64,000 nucleotides of DNA from Qipengyuania sediminis (GTDB lineage Bacteria; Pseudomonadota; Alphaproteobacteria; Sphingomonadales; Sphingomonadaceae): the NCBI RefSeq assembly GCF_004358425.1, contig NZ_CP037948.1:124001-188000 (forward strand). Direction: 5' to 3'. Position numbers and translations under genes: made by a program. Shown in pieces: positions 24,112 through 32,941 of the stretch (position 1 is its first letter; each line of letters begins with the position of its first letter). The notes under the pieces are model-generated. The model was not told the origin of the DNA. It made no database searches and saw only the letters and a program-made list of their open reading frames with translations.

Positions 24112-24804
24112 TCACCCCTCCTTGCCCAGGTCCCCGGGCTTGCCTAGCGCGCGCTTCATTTCAGCGAGTTCGTCGTCGATGGCGTCGGCGCCTTCGAGCG
24201 CGGCGATTTCCTCGGACAGGCTCGGCTTGCCGAGCGCGCCTTCGATCTGCAGCGCATCCGCCCGCCCTTCGGCGTAATCGACGCGGCGTTCCAACTGGTC
24301 GAAGCGGTTGAGCGCATCGTCGACCCGTTCGTTGGTCATCAGGCTGCGCAGCTTGACGCGGTTCTCCGCGCTTTCCAGCCGCGCGGCGATCGCTGTCTGG
24401 CGGCTCCGCGCCTCGCGCAACCGGTTCTGCAGCTTGGCGATGTCCTGCTCATAGGCGCGTAGCGCATCGTCGAGCACGGCGATCTCAGCCTTGAGCTGGT
24501 CCGACATATCCGCCGCCTTCTTCTTCTCGACAAGCGCCGCGCGGGCAAGGTCCTCGCGATCCTTGGACAGCGCGAGCTGTGCCTTTTCGGCCCAATCGGC
24601 CTGAAGCCGGTCCAATTTGACCGAATGGCGGTGCATCTCCTTCTGGTCGGCGATGGTGCGTGCCGCGCTGGCCCGGACCTCGACCAGAGTCTCCTCCATC
24701 TCAAGGATGATCATGCGGATCATCTTTTGCGGATCGTCCGCCTTGTCGAGCAGCTCGTTGAAATTGGCAGCGAAGATATCGCGGGCGCGGTTGAATATGC
24801 CCAT
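24112..24804 (-). CDS. pspA: Phage-shock protein A
   Basis: 230 residues of the PspA/IM30 (ESCRT-III-like) family. The start MGIFNRARDIFAANFNELLD gives the amphipathic helix, followed by DPQKMIRMIILEMEETLVEV and the long coiled-coil hairpin. PspA coats stressed inner membrane and inhibits PspF when free. The ATG at 24804 has GGAG nine bases upstream. The same frame is open upstream to an ATG at 24975 that overlaps the previous stop, so an isoform with 57 extra Pro/Arg-rich residues is possible. Confidence 0.93.
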   Translation of the reverse strand: MGIFNRARDIFAANFNELLDKADDPQKMIRMIILEMEETLVEVRASAARTIADQKEMHRHSVKLDRLQADWAEKAQLALSKDREDLARAALVEKKKAADMSDQLKAEIAVLDDALRAYEQDIAKLQNRLREARSRQTAIAARLESAENRVKLRSLMTNERVDDALNRFDQLERRVDYAEGRADALQIEGALGKPSLSEEIAALEGADAIDDELAEMKRALGKPGDLGKEG

Positions 24805-24971
24805 CAAGGGTACTCCGTTGAGCGGGAAGCCCGAGCCGGCGGCCGCCGGGTTGCGGGACGGTGTGGGGCTGCGGCGAATGCGCTCGACTTCGGCCTCGAG
24901 GCGTGAGCTGCGTGGGCTCGCGCGGCCCGGGGCGGGCTCGGGCGCGAGCGGGTCGAAATCGTCGCCCTGGA

Positions 24972-25124
24972 TCATGCCAGCACGACCGACTCGCCAAGCG
25001 CCGCAGTCGCCATTGGCGGGGTCACTGCGATCTGCGTCGAAGCCATCACGAACACCCCCATCGCAAGAACCGAGGCAAGCGCTGCCCGGCCGACCGGGGA
25101 GGCGAAGAAGCGGCGGTCGAACAT
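24972..25124 (-). CDS. Small exported or membrane protein, first gene of psp operon
   Basis: A 50-residue protein: basic start MFDRRFFASPVGR, a hydrophobic helix (AALASVLAMGVFVMAS), then a short neutral tail ending in VVLA. The ATG lies 26 bases from the predicted sigma54 start site and has AAAGGA before it. Its TGA overlaps an in-frame pspA-extension ATG at 24975. No family is recognised; position suggests a role in, or translational control of, the phage-shock response. Confidence 0.65.
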   Translation of the reverse strand: MFDRRFFASPVGRAALASVLAMGVFVMASTQIAVTPPMATAALGESVVLA

Positions 25125-25160
25125 CGATACGATCCTTTCTCGAACAGATGCCCCTGGCCT

Positions 25161-25177
25161 TGCAACCCCCGTGCCAA
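25161..25177 (-). promoter_or_regulatory. Sigma54 promoter of the psp operon
   Basis: The minus strand reads TTGGCACGGGGGTTGCA, a full match to the -24/-12 consensus (TGGCAC-N5-TTGC). Transcription would start near 25149, shortly before the first small gene. The divergent gene encodes PspF, the enhancer-binding activator for exactly this type of promoter. Upstream binding sites for PspF should lie between 25180 and 25260 but no clear repeat was identified. Confidence 0.88.
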
Positions 25178-25265
25178 ATCGCAGGCGATGCGTATCTTGT
25201 CCCTCGGGCCATGAGGGCGCGGGAATTCTTGCCATGATTTGGTCGCTCGCGCTAAATGTCGGGGC

Positions 25266-26303
25266 ATGGAGAGGGAAAACCAGTTTATCGGGCAATCGAC
25301 CGCGTTCCTGGATGCGGTAGAGCGGACCAGCCGCGCCGCGCCGATGGAGCGCCCGGTGCTGATCATCGGCGAACGCGGGACCGGCAAGGAACTGATCGCC
25401 GAACGCCTGCACCGCCTGTCCTCTCGCTGGGGCGAACCGCTCATCACCATGAACTGCGCCGCGCTCCCGGAAACGCTGATCGAGGCGGAGCTGTTCGGGC
25501 ACGAGCAGGGCGCCTTCACCGGGGCTACCAAAGCCCGGGCCGGCCGGTTCGAGGAAGCCGACAAAGGCACGCTGTTTCTCGACGAACTGGGCACGCTCAG
25601 CATGGGCGCGCAGGAACGGCTGTTGCGCGCGGTCGAATATGGCGAGGTGACGCGGATCGGCTCATCTCGCCCGATCCGCGTCAATGTGCGGATCGTCGCC
25701 GCGACCAATGAGGATTTGCCTGCAAAAGCCGCGCGTGGGGGTTTCCGCGCCGACCTCCTCGACCGGCTGAGTTTCGAGGTCATCACGCTTCCGCCGCTCC
25801 GCGTTCGCGAGGGCGACGTCGCGGTCCTGTCCGATTACTTCGGACGCCGGATGGCGGCGGAGCTCGGCTGGGAGCGGTGGCCGGGCTTCGCAGCCCATGT
25901 GGCCGACGACCTTGCCGCCCACCCCTGGCCCGGCAATGTCCGCGAACTGCGCAATGTCGTCGAGCGCTCGGTCTATCGCTGGGAGCGGGAGGAGGAGCCG
26001 ATCGGCCACGTGCAGTTCGATCCCTTCGACAGCCCGTGGAAGCCCGTCGCGCCTGCCGACGCACCAGCCGTCGCAGGCACCGCGCCCGCGGCGCCAGCCC
26101 CCGCCGCGCCGGGCTATGACTCGATCGCCGATTTGCGGGGGGCGGTGGACGCGCATGAGCGGGCGATCCTGCTCCACGCGCTTGGCAAGCACCGCTGGAA
26201 CCAGCGGCATACCGCCAAGGCGCTCGGCCTCAGCTACGACCAGCTGCGCCATTGCATTCGCAAGCATGGCCTGGGCGATGGGTCGGGGGGCGCGGGCGGA
26301 TAG
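25266..26303 (+). CDS. pspF: PspF-type sigma54 activator
   Basis: The 345-residue bacterial enhancer-binding protein has an AAA+ domain without any N-terminal receiver domain, as in PspF. Walker A GERGTGKE is at 35-42, the sigma54-contact loop GAFTGA at 82-87, Walker B is TLFLDELG, and a Fis-type helix-turn-helix lies at the C terminus (RHTAKALGLSYDQLRHCIRK). The linker is unusually Ala/Pro-rich (about 258-285). The start at 25266 (MERENQF) matches the family better than an in-frame start at 25239. Confidence 0.95.
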   Translation: MERENQFIGQSTAFLDAVERTSRAAPMERPVLIIGERGTGKELIAERLHRLSSRWGEPLITMNCAALPETLIEAELFGHEQGAFTGATKARAGRFEEADKGTLFLDELGTLSMGAQERLLRAVEYGEVTRIGSSRPIRVNVRIVAATNEDLPAKAARGGFRADLLDRLSFEVITLPPLRVREGDVAVLSDYFGRRMAAELGWERWPGFAAHVADDLAAHPWPGNVRELRNVVERSVYRWEREEEPIGHVQFDPFDSPWKPVAPADAPAVAGTAPAAPAPAAPGYDSIADLRGAVDAHERAILLHALGKHRWNQRHTAKALGLSYDQLRHCIRKHGLGDGSGGAGG

Positions 26304-26362
26304 GGGTTTTCCCGGAGTGGGCCTGGTCCCGCGAATTAGCGACGCTGTGGCAAGGCGGGCCG

Positions 26363-26749
26363 ATGCGAACCGCCCCGCGCCCCGTCTATTCCCCCGCCGG
26401 GTTTCCGGTGCAACGCGGCCATGCGCGGGCACGGCTGGGGCTCGCGGCGCGACTCGTTACTTTCAGCGGCACCAGCGCGTGCCGTGTCGTCGACCTTTCC
26501 TGCAGCGGGGCGCGTATCGCCGGGGGACAGCCGGTCAAGGTGGGCGCGATGGTGGTTGTGGAAGGGCTGCCGATCGAGCTGTTCGGCACGGTGGTCTGGG
26601 TTGATCCGAAGGGTTTCGGCTTCCGCTTCGACACCCCCCTGGCGCAAGACACCGTGGTGGCGATGCGCCATCATGCCGATCTCGCGCCGCGGGCAGAACA
26701 TCTCGCGCAGGTCGAACACGCACGGCGCTGGGTCCAGGGGCGCGACTGA
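26363..26749 (+). CDS. PilZ domain protein
   Basis: A 128-residue protein with a single PilZ-like fold; the second half of the cyclic-di-GMP motif is seen in DLSCSGARI, and Arg residues in RGHARARLGLAAR could give the RxxxR part. PilZ proteins bind cyclic-di-GMP or act as adaptors. A diguanylate cyclase is encoded at 39.6-40.7 kb. The ATG at 26363 was chosen because homologous-looking sequence starts there; a start at 26252 would overlap pspF. Confidence 0.72.
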   Translation: MRTAPRPVYSPAGFPVQRGHARARLGLAARLVTFSGTSACRVVDLSCSGARIAGGQPVKVGAMVVVEGLPIELFGTVVWVDPKGFGFRFDTPLAQDTVVAMRHHADLAPRAEHLAQVEHARRWVQGRD

Positions 26750-26767
26750 GGCCTGCCGCAAAAACCG

Positions 26768-26796
26768 TTGCATTGCGGCGGGGGGCCGCCTATCTG
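26768..26796 (+). promoter_or_regulatory. Possible housekeeping promoter of the rimP-nusA-infB operon
   Basis: TTGCAT (26768-26773) and TATCTG (26791-26796) are separated by 17 bases, about 95 bases before rimP. It is the only -35/-10 pair I found between the PilZ gene and rimP. Both hexamers differ from consensus at one or two positions. Confidence 0.4.
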
Positions 26797-26892
26797 GCCC
26801 CCATCCCCGACATTGTCGCGACTTTGTAGGGCTGGCGCCGCAAGGGGCCGGCACCAAACCACATGGGCGCGGCGGTCCGCAACGAAAGAGCC

Positions 26893-27459
26893 ATGGCCGA
26901 TATCGCGCGCCTCACCGAAGTGATAGCACCCGAAGCCGAGGCTTTGGGGCTCGAACTGGTGCGCGTGAAGATGATGCAATCCGAAGCGGGCGACGGGGGA
27001 GAAGCGCTGCAGGTGATGGCGGAAGACCCGGCGACGGGGCAGCTCATCATCGATCAGTGCGCAGCGCTCAGCCGCCGCATCTCCGACCGGCTCGACGCGC
27101 TGGAGGAGGCGGGGAGCATCTTGATCGAAGGGCATTATCACCTCGAGGTCTCGAGCCCCGGGATCGACCGGCCGCTGACCCGCGCCAGGGATTTCGCCAC
27201 TTGGACCGGGCACGAGGCGAAGATTGCCATGACCAGGGATTGGGAAGGGCAGCGCAACCTCCGCGGCGAACTTAAGGGCGTCACCGGCGAAGACGTCACC
27301 ATCGCCGACCGCAAGGCGGGCGAGGTGACCATGCCGCTTAGCCTAATTCATTCGGCGCAGCTCGTCCTCACCGACGCGCTGATCGCCGCCACCCGCCCGC
27401 TCGACGCGAGCGGCGCGGATGAAATCATCGAACTTGAAGAAGAGAAGGCAGACGACTGA
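26893..27459 (+). CDS. rimP: Ribosome maturation factor RimP
   Basis: 188 residues. The N-terminal domain contains EALGLELVRVKMMQ, the central part GHYHLEVSSPGIDRPLTR is the RimP hallmark, and the C-terminal SH3-like domain follows. RimP is needed for 30S subunit maturation. It is the first gene of the conserved rimP-nusA-infB cluster; its TGA overlaps the nusA ATG. An upstream in-frame ATG at 26863 is less likely because family sequence begins MADIARL. Confidence 0.96.
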   Translation: MADIARLTEVIAPEAEALGLELVRVKMMQSEAGDGGEALQVMAEDPATGQLIIDQCAALSRRISDRLDALEEAGSILIEGHYHLEVSSPGIDRPLTRARDFATWTGHEAKIAMTRDWEGQRNLRGELKGVTGEDVTIADRKAGEVTMPLSLIHSAQLVLTDALIAATRPLDASGADEIIELEEEKADD

Positions 27460-29108
27460 TGGCCACCGCCATTTCCGCGAACAAGGCTGAACTCCTCGCG
27501 ATCGCCAATTCGGTCGCGGCCGAGAAGATGATCGACAAGGGCATCGTCATCGAGGCGATGGAAGAGGCGATCCAGAAGGCCGCGCGTGCCCGTTACGGCG
27601 CGGAGAACGACATCCGCGCCAAGCTGGACCCGCAGTCGGGCGATCTCAGGCTGTGGCGCGTGGTCGAGGTGGTCGAGGAGGTCGAAGATTATTTCAAGCA
27701 GGTCGATCTCAAGGCCGCGCAGAAGCTCGAACCCGGTGCCAAGATCGGCGATTTCATCGTCGATCCGCTGCCGCCCGTCGATCTCGGCCGCATCGATGCG
27801 CAGAGCGCCAAGCAGGTGATCTTCCAGAAGGTCCGCGATGCCGAACGCGAGCGCCAGTTCGAGGAGTTCCAGGATCGCGCCGGCGAGATCATCACCGGGG
27901 TCATCAAATCGGTCGAGTTCGGCCACGTGATCGTCAATCTCGGCCGCGCCGAGGGCGTCATCCGCCGCGATCAGCAGATCCCGCGCGAGGCGGCGCGTGT
28001 CGGCGAGCGGGTGCGCGCGCTGATCACCAAGGTGGAGCGCAACAACCGGGGCCCGCAGATCTTTTTGAGCCGCGCGCATCCCGACTTCATGAAGAAGCTG
28101 TTCGCGCAGGAAGTGCCCGAGATCTACGACAACATTATCGAAATCAAGGCCGCCGCGCGCGATCCCGGCAGCCGCGCCAAGATCGGGGTGATCAGCCGCG
28201 ACAGCTCGATCGACCCCGTGGGTGCCTGCGTCGGCATGAAGGGGAGCCGCGTCCAGGCGGTGGTCCAGGAGCTTCAGGGCGAGAAGATCGACATCATCCC
28301 CTGGAGTGAGGACCAGGCGACCTTCATCGTCAACGCGCTCCAGCCCGCCACAGTCAGTCGCGTGGTTATTGACGAAGAGGACGGCCGGATCGAGGTGGTG
28401 GTGCCCGACGACCAGCTGAGCCTTGCGATCGGCCGCCGCGGACAGAACGTGCGGCTGGCGAGCCAGCTGACCGGCAGCCAGATCGACATCATGACCGAAG
28501 AGGAATCCTCGACCAAGCGGCAGAAGGAGTTCGCCGACCGGTCGAAGAGCTTCGAGGAGGAGCTCGACGTCGACGAGACGCTCTCCCAGCTCCTCGTCGC
28601 CGAAGGCTTCGCCGAGCTCGAGGAGGTGGCCTATGTCGAGCTCGACGAGCTCGCCAGCATCGAGGGCTTCGATCAGGAACTCGCCGAAGAGCTGCAGAGT
28701 CGCGCGCTGGAGGCGATCGAGCGGCGCGAAGCGGCCTATCGCGAAGAGCGCAAGGCATTGGGCGTCGAAGATGCGTTGGCCGAGCTGCCGCATCTCACCG
28801 AGGCGATGCTGGTGACTCTGGGCAAGGCCGGGATCAAGACGCTGGACGATCTTGCCGATCTCGCCACCGACGAGCTGATTGCCAAGAAGCGCGAGGCGCC
28901 CCGCCGCCGCCAGCCGGCCCCCAGCGAAGGGCCGCGCCTGCGCGCCGATGTCGTCAAGCCGCGGCCCGAGGACAAGGGCGGCGTGCTGGGCGAATACGGC
29001 CTGTCGGAAGAGCAGGGCAACGAGATCATCATGGCCGCCCGCGCGCATTGGTTCGAGGACGAAGAGTCCGGTACCGGGGAGGCCGCGCATGCGGACTCCG
29101 AACAATGA
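27459..29108 (+). CDS. nusA: Transcription termination/antitermination factor NusA
   Basis: 549 residues with the NusA order: N-terminal RNA-polymerase-binding domain (1-125), S1 domain (about 135-200, GEIITGVIKSVEFGHVIVNL), and two KH domains (SRAKIGVISRDSSIDPVGAC and LSLAIGRRGQNVRLASQL). A C-terminal region with two acidic repeats follows (about 345-490). NusA controls pausing, termination and rRNA antitermination through boxA. Its 3' end overlaps the YlxR-type gene by 20 bases. Confidence 0.97.
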   Translation: MATAISANKAELLAIANSVAAEKMIDKGIVIEAMEEAIQKAARARYGAENDIRAKLDPQSGDLRLWRVVEVVEEVEDYFKQVDLKAAQKLEPGAKIGDFIVDPLPPVDLGRIDAQSAKQVIFQKVRDAERERQFEEFQDRAGEIITGVIKSVEFGHVIVNLGRAEGVIRRDQQIPREAARVGERVRALITKVERNNRGPQIFLSRAHPDFMKKLFAQEVPEIYDNIIEIKAAARDPGSRAKIGVISRDSSIDPVGACVGMKGSRVQAVVQELQGEKIDIIPWSEDQATFIVNALQPATVSRVVIDEEDGRIEVVVPDDQLSLAIGRRGQNVRLASQLTGSQIDIMTEEESSTKRQKEFADRSKSFEEELDVDETLSQLLVAEGFAELEEVAYVELDELASIEGFDQELAEELQSRALEAIERREAAYREERKALGVEDALAELPHLTEAMLVTLGKAGIKTLDDLADLATDELIAKKREAPRRRQPAPSEGPRLRADVVKPRPEDKGGVLGEYGLSEEQGNEIIMAARAHWFEDEESGTGEAAHADSEQ

Positions 29109-29823
29109 GCGCCTGAGCTCCGACATCGTCGAAGCGACGGGATCCGCAAAGGCGGAGCCCGAGCGCCGTTGCATCCTCAGCGGGGAGCATGGCGCGCGCG
29201 CGTCGCTGATCCGCCTGGCGCTCTCGCCTTACGGGCAGGTGCTGCCCGACGTGCACGCCAAGGCGCCGGGGCGCGGTGCTTGGCTGGGCGTGGATCGCCC
29301 GGCGCTTGCAACCGCGATGGCGAAGGGCAAGCTGAAAGCGGCCCTGGCGCGCGCGTTCAAGACGGGGGCGCTGGACATACCCGGCGACCTTGCGGATCGG
29401 ATCGAGGCCGCGCTCCGCCGCGCGCTGACCGACCGGCTGGGGCTCGAGATGCGCAGCGGCACGCTGATCCTCGGCACCAGCCGCATCGCCGAAACCGCGC
29501 GCGCGGGCGGTGTCGCGCTGTTGCTGCATGCGAGCGACGCGAGCGAGGACGGGCGGCGCAAGCTCGACCAGGCGTGGCGGGTGGGGCAGGATCGTGAAGG
29601 CACCGGCGATCGCGGGACGATTCTGCCACTGGACCGCGCGGCGCTGTCTGTGGCACTGGGCCGCGAGAATGTCGTCCACCTGGCGCTGGGCGACGAGAGG
29701 GCGGCGACGCGGGTGATGCATCCGCTCCAGCGCCTAACGCATTACCTCGGGGCCGGAAGCGGGCCTGGCGACACCGAACATGGGGGTCAGCGCGCGGCGC
29801 TTCGCCCCACGCAAGCGATTTGA
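29089..29823 (+). CDS. YlxR (DUF448) RNA-binding protein with L7Ae-like C-terminal domain
   Basis: A 244-residue protein. The N-terminal domain (about 20-100) is YlxR-like (ERRCILSGE followed by LIRLALSPYGQVLPD). The second domain (about 120-225) looks L7Ae/YlxQ-like (LILGTSRIAETARAGGVALL). In many bacteria YlxR and YlxQ are separate genes between nusA and infB; here they are one polypeptide, as in other alphaproteobacteria. It starts inside the end of nusA and is likely coupled to it. Confidence 0.85.
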   Translation: MRTPNNERLSSDIVEATGSAKAEPERRCILSGEHGARASLIRLALSPYGQVLPDVHAKAPGRGAWLGVDRPALATAMAKGKLKAALARAFKTGALDIPGDLADRIEAALRRALTDRLGLEMRSGTLILGTSRIAETARAGGVALLLHASDASEDGRRKLDQAWRVGQDREGTGDRGTILPLDRAALSVALGRENVVHLALGDERAATRVMHPLQRLTHYLGAGSGPGDTEHGGQRAALRPTQAI

Positions 29824-29833
29824 AGGACAAGAG

Positions 29834-32362
29834 ATGAGCGACACCACCGACACCCCGCGCGAACGCAAGCCGCTGGGCCTGAAGCGCTCGATCGACGCGG
29901 GCGAGGTCAAGCAGACCTTCAGCCACGGCCGCACCAACAAGGTGGTGGTCGAGGTCAAGCGTCGCCGTGTGCTGGGCAAGCCGGGCGAGGCTGCCGCCCC
30001 CGCACCCGCGCCGGCCCCCGCCCCTTCGCCCGCCCCGGCCGCACCCCCGCCGCCCGCCGCGAAGGCTCCGGTGCGCGCGCCCGTTGGCGAGACGCCGCAG
30101 GAACGCGTCGCACGCATGCAGCGCGAGGCCGAAGACGAGCGGATGCGGCTTGCCGAGGAGGCGCGGAAGCGCGACGAGGAGCAGGCCCGTACCAGCGCCG
30201 AGGATGCGAGGCGCCGTGCCGAGGACAATCGCAAGGCGGAAGCCGAAGCCGCGGAGCGCGCGCTTGACGCACCTGCCGAGGCTAGCGCGCCGGTTCAGGT
30301 CGCCGATGCTGGCGAGGACGAAGCCCCCGCCGCGGACGGCACCCCCGCTCCCGCCCCGCGCCGGTTCACGCCCGTCGCGCGGCCCGAGGTCAAGAAGCCC
30401 GAGCTCAAGAAGAAGGAAGAGAAGCGCCCCGCCGCCGATCCGCGCGCGGAGCGGGGTGCAGGCGCCGGCGACCGCCGTTCAGGCAAGCTCACCGTCACCC
30501 GTGCGCTTAACGAGGACGAAGGCCGGCGCGCCCGCAGCCTGGCCGCGCTGAAGCGCGCGAGAGAGAAGGAGAGGCGCTCGCACGGCGGCCCCGCCAAGGC
30601 GCGCGAGAAGCAGGTGCGCGACGTGGTCGTGCCTGAGGCGATCACCGTCCAGGAACTCGCCAACCGCATGGCGGAAAAGGGCGCGGACCTGGTGAAGGCG
30701 CTGTTCAACATGGGGCTGATGGTCACGGTAAACCAGACTATCGACCAGGATACCGCGGAGTTGCTGGTCGAGGAATTCGGCCACAACATCACCCGCGTGA
30801 GCGAGGCGGATGTCGATATCGGCGCCTCGGACGATCAGGATGCCGAGGAGACGCTGCGTCCGCGCCCGCCGGTGGTTACCATCATGGGCCATGTCGATCA
30901 CGGCAAGACCAGCTTGCTTGATGCGCTGCGCGGCACCAATGTCGTGAAGGGCGAGGCCGGCGGTATCACCCAGCACATCGGCAGCTATCAGGTGAAGACC
31001 AAGGACGGTCAGAAGATCACCTTCCTCGACACTCCCGGCCACGCCGCCTTTACCGAAATGCGCGCGCGGGGTGCGAACATCACCGATATCGTGGTGCTGG
31101 TGGTCGCGGCCGACGATGGCATCATGCCGCAGACGATCGAGGCCATCAATCACACCAAGGCCGCCGGCGTGCCGATGATCGTTGCCATCAACAAGATCGA
31201 CAAGGAAGATGCCAATCCGCAGCGCGTGCGCGAGCGTCTGCTCGAGCACGAGGTCATGGTCGAGGCGATGGGCGGCGAGACGCAGGACGTCGAGATATCA
31301 GCGCTGAAGCGCACCGGGCTCGACGATCTGCTGGAAAAGATCGCGCTGCAGGCCGAGCTCATGGAGCTCAAGGCGAACCCCGATCGCGATGCCGAGGCGG
31401 TGGTGATCGAGGCGCAGCTCGACAAGGGCCGCGGCCCGGTCGCGACGGTGCTGATCACCCGCGGCACGCTGAAGCGGGGCGATACCTTCGTGGTCGGCAG
31501 CGAAAGCGGCCGGGTGCGCGCGATCGTCGATGATCAGGGCAAGCAGATCAAGGAAGCCGGGCCGGCGATGCCGGTCGAGGTGCTGGGCCTCGGCGGCGTT
31601 CCGGGCGCGGGCGAAACCCTGACCGTGGTCGAGAACGAGAGCCGCGCACGCGAAGTGGCGCAGTACCGTGCCGAGAAGGCCACCGCCAAGCGCACCACGC
31701 TGGCGCCGACCAATTTCGACACCATGTTCTCCAACCTGCAAAGCAGCGTCGTCGAATTTCCGGTGGTGGTAAAGGCGGACGTGCAGGGCTCGGTCGAAGC
31801 GATCGTGAACGCGCTCCACAATCTTTCGAACGATCTCATCAAGGTGCGCGTGCTGCACGCGGGCGTGGGCGCGATCACGGAGAGCGATGTTGGTCTCGCC
31901 GCCGCGTCAAGGGCGCCGATCCTGGGCTTCAACGTCCGCCCCAATCCCAAGGCGCGCGAGCTGGTGAAGCGCGATCAGGTGGAGATGAAATATTACGACG
32001 TCATCTATCACCTGACCGAGGAGATCGCGAAGGAGATGGCGGGCGAACTCGGCCCCGAGCGGATCGAGCATGTGCTCGGCCGGGCGCAGGTCAAGGAGGT
32101 GTTCCGGTCGGGCAAGCGCGACAAGGCGGCCGGCCTGCTGGTGCTCGAAGGGGTCATTCGCAAGGGGCTGCACGCGCGCCTCACGCGCGAGGATGTAATC
32201 GTCTCGGCCACCACCATCGCCTCGCTCCGGCGTTTCAAGGACGATGTGGACGAAGTCCGCGCAGGACTCGAATGCGGTGTGGTGCTCGCCGATACCAACG
32301 ACATCAAGCCCGGCGACAACCTCGAAGTCTTCGAAATCGAGGAGCGCGAGCGGACGTTGTAA
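29834..32362 (+). CDS. infB: Translation initiation factor IF-2
   Basis: 842 residues. A long low-complexity N-terminal region rich in Ala, Pro, Glu and Arg (about 50-240) precedes the IF2 N-terminal domain. The GTPase domain has GHVDHGKTS near residue 354, DTPGH and NKIDKED. Domains II-IV and the fMet-tRNA-binding C terminus follow to ERERTL. The start at 29834 has AAGGACAAGAG before it; an in-frame start at 29780 overlaps the previous gene. A stem-loop follows the stop. Confidence 0.97.
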   Translation: MSDTTDTPRERKPLGLKRSIDAGEVKQTFSHGRTNKVVVEVKRRRVLGKPGEAAAPAPAPAPAPSPAPAAPPPPAAKAPVRAPVGETPQERVARMQREAEDERMRLAEEARKRDEEQARTSAEDARRRAEDNRKAEAEAAERALDAPAEASAPVQVADAGEDEAPAADGTPAPAPRRFTPVARPEVKKPELKKKEEKRPAADPRAERGAGAGDRRSGKLTVTRALNEDEGRRARSLAALKRAREKERRSHGGPAKAREKQVRDVVVPEAITVQELANRMAEKGADLVKALFNMGLMVTVNQTIDQDTAELLVEEFGHNITRVSEADVDIGASDDQDAEETLRPRPPVVTIMGHVDHGKTSLLDALRGTNVVKGEAGGITQHIGSYQVKTKDGQKITFLDTPGHAAFTEMRARGANITDIVVLVVAADDGIMPQTIEAINHTKAAGVPMIVAINKIDKEDANPQRVRERLLEHEVMVEAMGGETQDVEISALKRTGLDDLLEKIALQAELMELKANPDRDAEAVVIEAQLDKGRGPVATVLITRGTLKRGDTFVVGSESGRVRAIVDDQGKQIKEAGPAMPVEVLGLGGVPGAGETLTVVENESRAREVAQYRAEKATAKRTTLAPTNFDTMFSNLQSSVVEFPVVVKADVQGSVEAIVNALHNLSNDLIKVRVLHAGVGAITESDVGLAAASRAPILGFNVRPNPKARELVKRDQVEMKYYDVIYHLTEEIAKEMAGELGPERIEHVLGRAQVKEVFRSGKRDKAAGLLVLEGVIRKGLHARLTREDVIVSATTIASLRRFKDDVDEVRAGLECGVVLADTNDIKPGDNLEVFEIEERERTL

Positions 32363-32377
32363 CCGCACAACCAAAAG

Positions 32378-32402
32378 TGGGGCGCCGGGTTGAGGCGCCC
32401 CA
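32378..32402 (+). terminator. Stem-loop after infB, possible attenuator
   Basis: TGGGGCGCC (32378-32386) and GGCGCCCCA (32394-32402) form a perfect 9-bp stem with a 7-base loop directly after infB. There is no T-run after it, so it may act as an RNA end-stabiliser, processing site or weak attenuator between infB and rbfA rather than a full terminator. Confidence 0.5.
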
Positions 32403-32539
32403 TCAATGGGGAAGGGTCGGGAAGCTGCGGCACCGGGCCAAGGGGGGAAGGGTCCGCCCGGCGCCGCTCTGTGATTGTCTATACACGCGACAACGCGCAA
32501 AGCTCCGTCGCGAATTGTCGCATTTTGTCGTGAGGACCG

Positions 32540-32941
32540 ATGGGCCGCAGCGCCGCCACTCCAGAACAGCAATCGGTCCGCGTCCTCAAGGTGGGGGAGC
32601 GGGTGCGGCATATTCTGTCCGATCTGCTCGCACGCGGGGAGGCGCATGACGAGGTGCTGACCGCGCATTCGGTCAGCGTCACCGAGGTGCGCATGACGCC
32701 CGACCTGCGCAATGCCAAGGCCTTCGTGAAGCCGCTTTTGGGCGAGGACGAGGCGGCGGTGCTGAAGGCGCTCAGGACCAATACCGCCTTTTTCCAGCGC
32801 GAGGTGGCGAAGCGGCTGGGTCTGAAATTCGCGCCTCGCCTCGCCTTTCAGCCCGACGAGAGTTTCGATGAGGCCGAGCGGATCGAGCGGCTGCTGAATG
32901 ATCCCAAGGTCGCGCGCGATCTGGAGGACTGGAATGATTGA
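32540..32941 (+). CDS. rbfA: Ribosome-binding factor A
   Basis: 133 residues with the RbfA KH-like fold: [18 protein letters not shown] matches poorly only at the ends, and [20 protein letters not shown] and [20 protein letters not shown] are diagnostic. RbfA assists late 16S rRNA processing. A 177-base leader separates it from infB, including an inverted repeat GCGACAA/TTGTCGC just upstream. Its last eight bases overlap the haloalkane dehalogenase start. Confidence 0.95.
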   Translation: MGRSAATPEQQSVRVLKVGERVRHILSDLLARGEAHDEVLTAHSVSVTEVRMTPDLRNAKAFVKPLLGEDEAAVLKALRTNTAFFQREVAKRLGLKFAPRLAFQPDESFDEAERIERLLNDPKVARDLEDWND

